A stretch of DNA of 64,000 nt, taken from the NCBI GenBank assembly GCA_000761475.1, contig JQNW01000004.1, positions 434,001-498,000 of the forward strand, in the 5' to 3' direction. The stretch is from Chromohalobacter israelensis. GTDB lineage: Bacteria > Pseudomonadota > Gammaproteobacteria > Pseudomonadales > Halomonadaceae. Shown piece after piece: positions 60,713 through 64,000 of the stretch. Positions within the stretch are counted from its first letter, which is position 1. Each line of letters opens with the position of its first letter. A model generated the notes under the pieces. The model saw only the letters and a program-made list of their open reading frames with translations. It was not told the DNA's origin and searched no databases. The position numbers and the translations under genes were made by a program.

Positions 60713-61360
60713 TCAAGCGTCTCGCGCAGGGCGCAGGCAGGCACGCACCTCGGCATCGCTGGTCTGGTCGAAGTGCCGATACCACTGGCCCACCGAGCCG
60801 AAATGCGCCGGCGTGGCCAGGCATTCGACGCGGTCGACCTCGGGACGCAGCGACGCCAGGCTTTCGGGGGCGGCGACCGGCACGGCGAGGATACAGTACT
60901 CGGCGCCCAGGCGGCGCACCGCACGAATCGCCGCGCGCATGGTCGCGCCGGTGGCGATGCCGTCGTCGACCAGGATCACCGGCCGGCCGGCGAGCGACGG
61001 ATAGGCCCGGTCGCCTCGAAATTCGCGTTCGCGACGTTCGAGCTCGTGCCGCTCGCGAGCGATGACCGAAGCGAGTCGTCGTTCGTCGAGCCCCAGTCGG
61101 TGAATGAGGGGCTCGTCGAGTACCTGCACGCCACCGCTGGCGATGGCGCCCATGGCGAATTCCTCGTGACCGGGGACGCCCAGCTTGCGCACGACCATCA
61201 CGTCGAGGGTGGCGCCCAGGGCATGCGCGATCTCGGCGGCGACCGGCACGCCGCCGCGGGGCAGCCCCAGCACCAGCGCCGACGCGTCGACGCTGCCCTG
61301 TAACCGCTGGGCGAGGCGCCGGCCGGCGTCTCGACGATCTTGCAGAGGTAGTTCCTTCAT
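60713..61360 (-). CDS. Phosphoribosyltransferase domain protein
   Basis: A 215-residue protein of the PRTase type I fold. The PRPP-binding motif is VILVDDGIATGATM, and the N-terminal LVLGLPRGGVPVAAEIAHAL and VVRKLGVPGHEEFAMGAIA are typical of the stand-alone group often found beside dienelactone hydrolases. Its base substrate is unknown. GAGG precedes the ATG. It is 34 bases upstream of the PhoD-like gene and may be cotranscribed. Confidence 0.85.
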   Translation of the reverse strand: MKELPLQDRRDAGRRLAQRLQGSVDASALVLGLPRGGVPVAAEIAHALGATLDVMVVRKLGVPGHEEFAMGAIASGGVQVLDEPLIHRLGLDERRLASVIARERHELERREREFRGDRAYPSLAGRPVILVDDGIATGATMRAAIRAVRRLGAEYCILAVPVAAPESLASLRPEVDRVECLATPAHFGSVGQWYRHFDQTSDAEVRACLRPARDA

Positions 61361-61434
61361 GACGTGCCTCGTCGGATGCAGGCAATGTTGAAGACAGCAT
61401 GGCCAGTTTTTTGCGCCCGGGCCAACGCCGCTGA

Positions 61435-62448
61435 TCAAGGTGTCGGGGCGTGCGTCCTTTTGAGGCTGCGACGGTCGTGCAGAGAACGTTCGACGATGTC
61501 GATGCCGGGGCGATAATCGCCGGATGCCGCTTGCATGGCGCGGGTCAGGGCCAGCTCGGCGATGCGGTCGTGGTGCTGGGGCAGGGAATTGACCGCCAGG
61601 GGCAGGAAGTCCAGCAGGCGGTCGTCGCCGAATGTCGCCAGGCGCAGCCGCTCGGGCAGGCCGCCTTGCTCGAGCAGCACGTCGAAGACACCGTCCAGCA
61701 ACACGTAAGAGGCGGTGACCAGGGCATCGGGAACGCCGTGTTCGTCGATCAGGCGTCGCATGAGGGCGGCGCCGGTGGCGCGGTCGTAACGCGCGCCGCT
61801 GAGCAGCAGCGGGGCATCGAGCCCGGCCTCGCGGGTGGTATCCAGAAAACCGGCACGACGTTCCACGCTGATCGACAGTTCGGGGACCGCATCCAGCCAG
61901 GCGATGCGGGTGACATCGTCGTCGATGACCGAGCGCGTCAGGGCGCCGGCGGCCTGATGGTTGTTGCTGACCACGCAGACGAAGCGCTCGGGGTCGAGGG
62001 CGCGATCCAGCGCGATGACCGGAAGCCCGCCCGCCATCAGGTCGAGGTAGAAGGGATCGTCCATGGCCAGGCTGCTGGCGACGATCAAGGCATCGCAGCG
62101 TTGCGCACGCAGGGCGCGGGCCAGCTCGCGCTCGGTATCCGGGTCGTCGTCCGACCCGGCGATCAGCAATTGATAGCCTTGACGACGCGCCCCGTTTTCC
62201 AGGCGCTTGGCCAGCCGTGCATAGCTGGTGTTTTCCAGGTCCGGCACGATGAATCCCAGCGTGCGACTCGCGCCACGTCGCAGCGCCGCCGCCTGAGCGT
62301 CGATGCGGTAGTCGTACTTGGCGACCACGGCCATGACGTGAGCCACCGTCTCCGGTCGGATGCGCCGCTCGGCGGCCTGGCCGTTGATCACGTAACTGGC
62401 CGTGGTGCGCGAGACGCCCGCCAGCCGAGCGATTTCTGCGAGAGTCAT
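61435..62448 (-). CDS. cra: Catabolite repressor/activator Cra (FruR), LacI family
   Basis: A 337-residue regulator. The N-terminal LacI helix-turn-helix and hinge read MTLAEIARLAGVSRTTASYV, almost identical to E. coli FruR. The effector domain carries VPDLENTSYARLAKRLE and YQLLIAGSDDDPD, also FruR-like, which should bind fructose-1-phosphate or fructose 1,6-bisphosphate. The ATG at 62448 is preferred because AAGGA lies six bases upstream; an ATG two codons earlier overlaps that site. It is divergent from fruB and faces two Cra boxes. Confidence 0.92.
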   Translation of the reverse strand: MTLAEIARLAGVSRTTASYVINGQAAERRIRPETVAHVMAVVAKYDYRIDAQAAALRRGASRTLGFIVPDLENTSYARLAKRLENGARRQGYQLLIAGSDDDPDTERELARALRAQRCDALIVASSLAMDDPFYLDLMAGGLPVIALDRALDPERFVCVVSNNHQAAGALTRSVIDDDVTRIAWLDAVPELSISVERRAGFLDTTREAGLDAPLLLSGARYDRATGAALMRRLIDEHGVPDALVTASYVLLDGVFDVLLEQGGLPERLRLATFGDDRLLDFLPLAVNSLPQHHDRIAELALTRAMQAASGDYRPGIDIVERSLHDRRSLKRTHAPTP

Positions 62449-62560
62449 GGACATTCCTTGAGCGAGCCGGTGACACGAAGGCGCCTATTCTAGAGGCTGA
62501 CGGGCAGTCTTGCCTGCCTGACCCTGCGAAGGTCTAGTGTCGTGCCGCTTGATAAATCGC

Positions 62561-62607
62561 GATGAACGTTTCAGCATTGCTACCCAAGATAGCTGACACG
62601 ATTCAGC
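62561..62607. promoter_or_regulatory. Two Cra-box-like operators in the cra-fruB intergenic region
   Basis: The first, GATGAACGTTTCAGC (62561-62575), contains the TGAA-CG-TTCA core. The second, GCTGACACGATTCAGC (62592-62607), is a palindrome close to the Cra consensus GCTGAATCGNTTCA. They lie about 100-150 bases before fruB and fit autoregulation plus control of the fru operon. Confidence 0.7.
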
Positions 62608-62707
62608 CCGTCATCCCCCAGGTTCCTGGACACGAGCCGGCGGGCGCGATCGCTGGCCTTACCCGAGGGGCGGATGGCTCCGCTCCGGCGGCATTCTGGA
62701 GATCTCC

Positions 62708-64000
62708 ATGCTGACACTGACAAGTGACGACGTTCTGCTCGACCGGCACGCCGACGACTGGCGCGATGCCCTGGACCAGGCCGCCGAGGCGCTAGTCGAG
62801 GCCGGGCGCGTGGCGTCCGGTTACCGTGACGGCCTGCACGCGCGCGAGGCGCAGTCGTCGACCTATCTCGGCAATGGCATTGCCATTCCCCACGGCACCC
62901 CCGAGAGCCGCGAACACGTCAAGACGACCGGCGTGCGGGTGTTGCAGTTCCCACGTGGCATCGAGTGGCACGACGGTCAGCGGGTGACGCTGCTGGTGAC
63001 CATCGCCGCCCAGAGCGATGAGCACCTCGATATCCTGCGTCAGCTCACGCACGTGCTCGACCGCGATGGCGTGGCCGAGCGCCTGGCGGCGGCGGATAGC
63101 CGTGAAGAGGTCATTGCGCTGCTGTCCAGGGCGCCGGTCGAGGCCCGCCTGGATGCCGATACGCTGTGCCTGGGATTCCCCGCGCGTGATCGTTTCGAGC
63201 TGGCACTGGCCGCCGCGGCGCGCTTGCGCCAGGTGGGCAGCGTGGACAGCAGCTTCGTGGCCGAGGTCAATACGCTGGAGCCGGTGGCGCTGGGCCAGGG
63301 GCTGTGGCTGGTGAGCAGTGCCCGTGGCGTCGTCACGCCGGCGCTGGGCGTGGCCACGCCCGAGCAGGCATTCGTGGGTCCCAAGGGGCCGGTCAATGCG
63401 GTGTTCTGCCTGGCGGCCCAGGGCGATGCCCATCGTGGGCTGCTCGAACGCCTGGGCATCCTGCTCGACGCGGGGGATGGCGAAAGCCTGGCCGACGCCG
63501 ACGCGGCGACATTGCTGGCGCGTCTGTCGGGGGAGTCCGCCGACGCCGATACCGCACGCGCCACGGTGCTCAACGCGCATGGGCTGCATGCGCGTCCGGC
63601 CAAGCAATTGGTGCAGGTCGCTCGGCGTCAGCGCGTGCCGGTCAAGGTGCGCCTGCTGGAGGGCTCGGGCCAGGCGGTGTCGGCGGCGAGTCTCACCAAG
63701 GTCATCGGTCTGGGCGCGCGGCGCGGTCAGGTGCTGGTGTTTTCCGCCGAGGGCGAGGGGGCCGGGGAGGCGCTCGAAGCGCTCGTCGCGGCCGTCAAGG
63801 ATGGGCTCGGCGAGCATGTCACGCCACTCCAGGAAACGCCGCTCGAGTCGCCCGCCGCCGAGGACGAGCCTCTTCCCGCGCCCCTGGAAGACGATGTCGC
63901 GCATCCCGCGGTCCCCGCGTCGCCGGGGCTGGCGATCGCGCCGGTTTTCGTGATGCGTACGCCGCGTTTCGAGTACCCCGAGCGCGCCAGCGACCTGGAT
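62708..64000 (+). CDS. fruB: PTS fructose multiphosphoryl transfer protein EIIA-HPr-EI (5' part)
   Basis: The frame is open from the ATG at 62708 to the window edge, 431 codons. An EIIA(Fru) domain comes first, with the phosphorylated His62 in NGIAIPHGTP. After a linker domain comes an HPr domain with His294 in NAHGLHARPAKQL. An enzyme I domain begins near residue 405 (VPASPGLAIAPVFV) and runs off the edge. It would pass phosphate from PEP to the fructose permease. fruK and fruA are expected beyond the window. Confidence 0.93.
   Translation, partial: MLTLTSDDVLLDRHADDWRDALDQAAEALVEAGRVASGYRDGLHAREAQSSTYLGNGIAIPHGTPESREHVKTTGVRVLQFPRGIEWHDGQRVTLLVTIAAQSDEHLDILRQLTHVLDRDGVAERLAAADSREEVIALLSRAPVEARLDADTLCLGFPARDRFELALAAAARLRQVGSVDSSFVAEVNTLEPVALGQGLWLVSSARGVVTPALGVATPEQAFVGPKGPVNAVFCLAAQGDAHRGLLERLGILLDAGDGESLADADAATLLARLSGESADADTARATVLNAHGLHARPAKQLVQVARRQRVPVKVRLLEGSGQAVSAASLTKVIGLGARRGQVLVFSAEGEGAGEALEALVAAVKDGLGEHVTPLQETPLESPAAEDEPLPAPLEDDVAHPAVPASPGLAIAPVFVMRTPRFEYPERASDLD

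Overview
The window is high-GC DNA from a gammaproteobacterium. The proteins are acidic and the gene set is that of a moderate halophile, so Halomonadaceae (Halomonas or Chromohalobacter type) is the best guess; the genus is inferred, not proven. The order nudE-yrfG-hslR-hslO-pckA, the dsbB-rsd pair and a cra gene divergent from fruB all fit Gammaproteobacteria.

Layout. 0-4 kb: start of a dienelactone hydrolase gene, then the cysJI sulfite reductase operon. 4-8.6 kb: an unusual accessory operon on the minus strand, pabB-pabC fusion, pabA and an AurF-type diiron arylamine N-oxygenase gene. The fusion gene is split by a complete IS30-family element. 8.9-15.3 kb: glycolate oxidase genes glcDEFG and an L-lactate permease gene, each with a TTGGTnnnACCAA operator upstream. 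15.6-21.8 kb: a GST, YdfG, YpeA, and an aaeXAB-type aromatic acid efflux operon with a LysR regulator. 22-29 kb: a TonB-dependent receptor, molybdate transporter modABC, an EamA exporter, a secreted DUF192 protein and a TauE/SafE permease. 29.1-30.3 kb: an IS5-family element with a CTAA target duplication. 30.5-34.3 kb: a TAXI-TRAP transporter whose terminator is followed directly by a group IIC-like intron (34.35-36.28 kb). 36.4-41.4 kb: a MOSC (YcbX-like) protein, a periplasmic molybdopterin-fold protein coupled to a hybrid histidine kinase, and a DUF945 protein. 41.4-47.9 kb: a second-type Lon protease, ilvD, an oxidoreductase and a small acidic secreted protein. 48-58.7 kb: nudE, yrfG, hslR, hslO, pckA, TAT-exported msrB, tex, gshA, dsbB, rsd. 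58.7-64 kb: a PhoD-like phosphatase, a phosphoribosyltransferase, cra and the start of fruB.

The most interesting locus is aurF-pabA-pabBC. Chorismate would be aminated and cleaved to p-aminobenzoate by PabA/PabB/PabC, and the AurF homologue, with all seven diiron ligands in place, could N-oxygenate that or a related arylamine. Removing the IS30 element together with one copy of a 2-bp duplication restores one open frame of 630 codons including the stop. The pathway therefore looks recently broken rather than decayed.

Other mobile DNA has landed precisely: the IS5 element at a YTAR-type site and the intron immediately after a terminator stem. No tRNA, rRNA or CRISPR array was seen.
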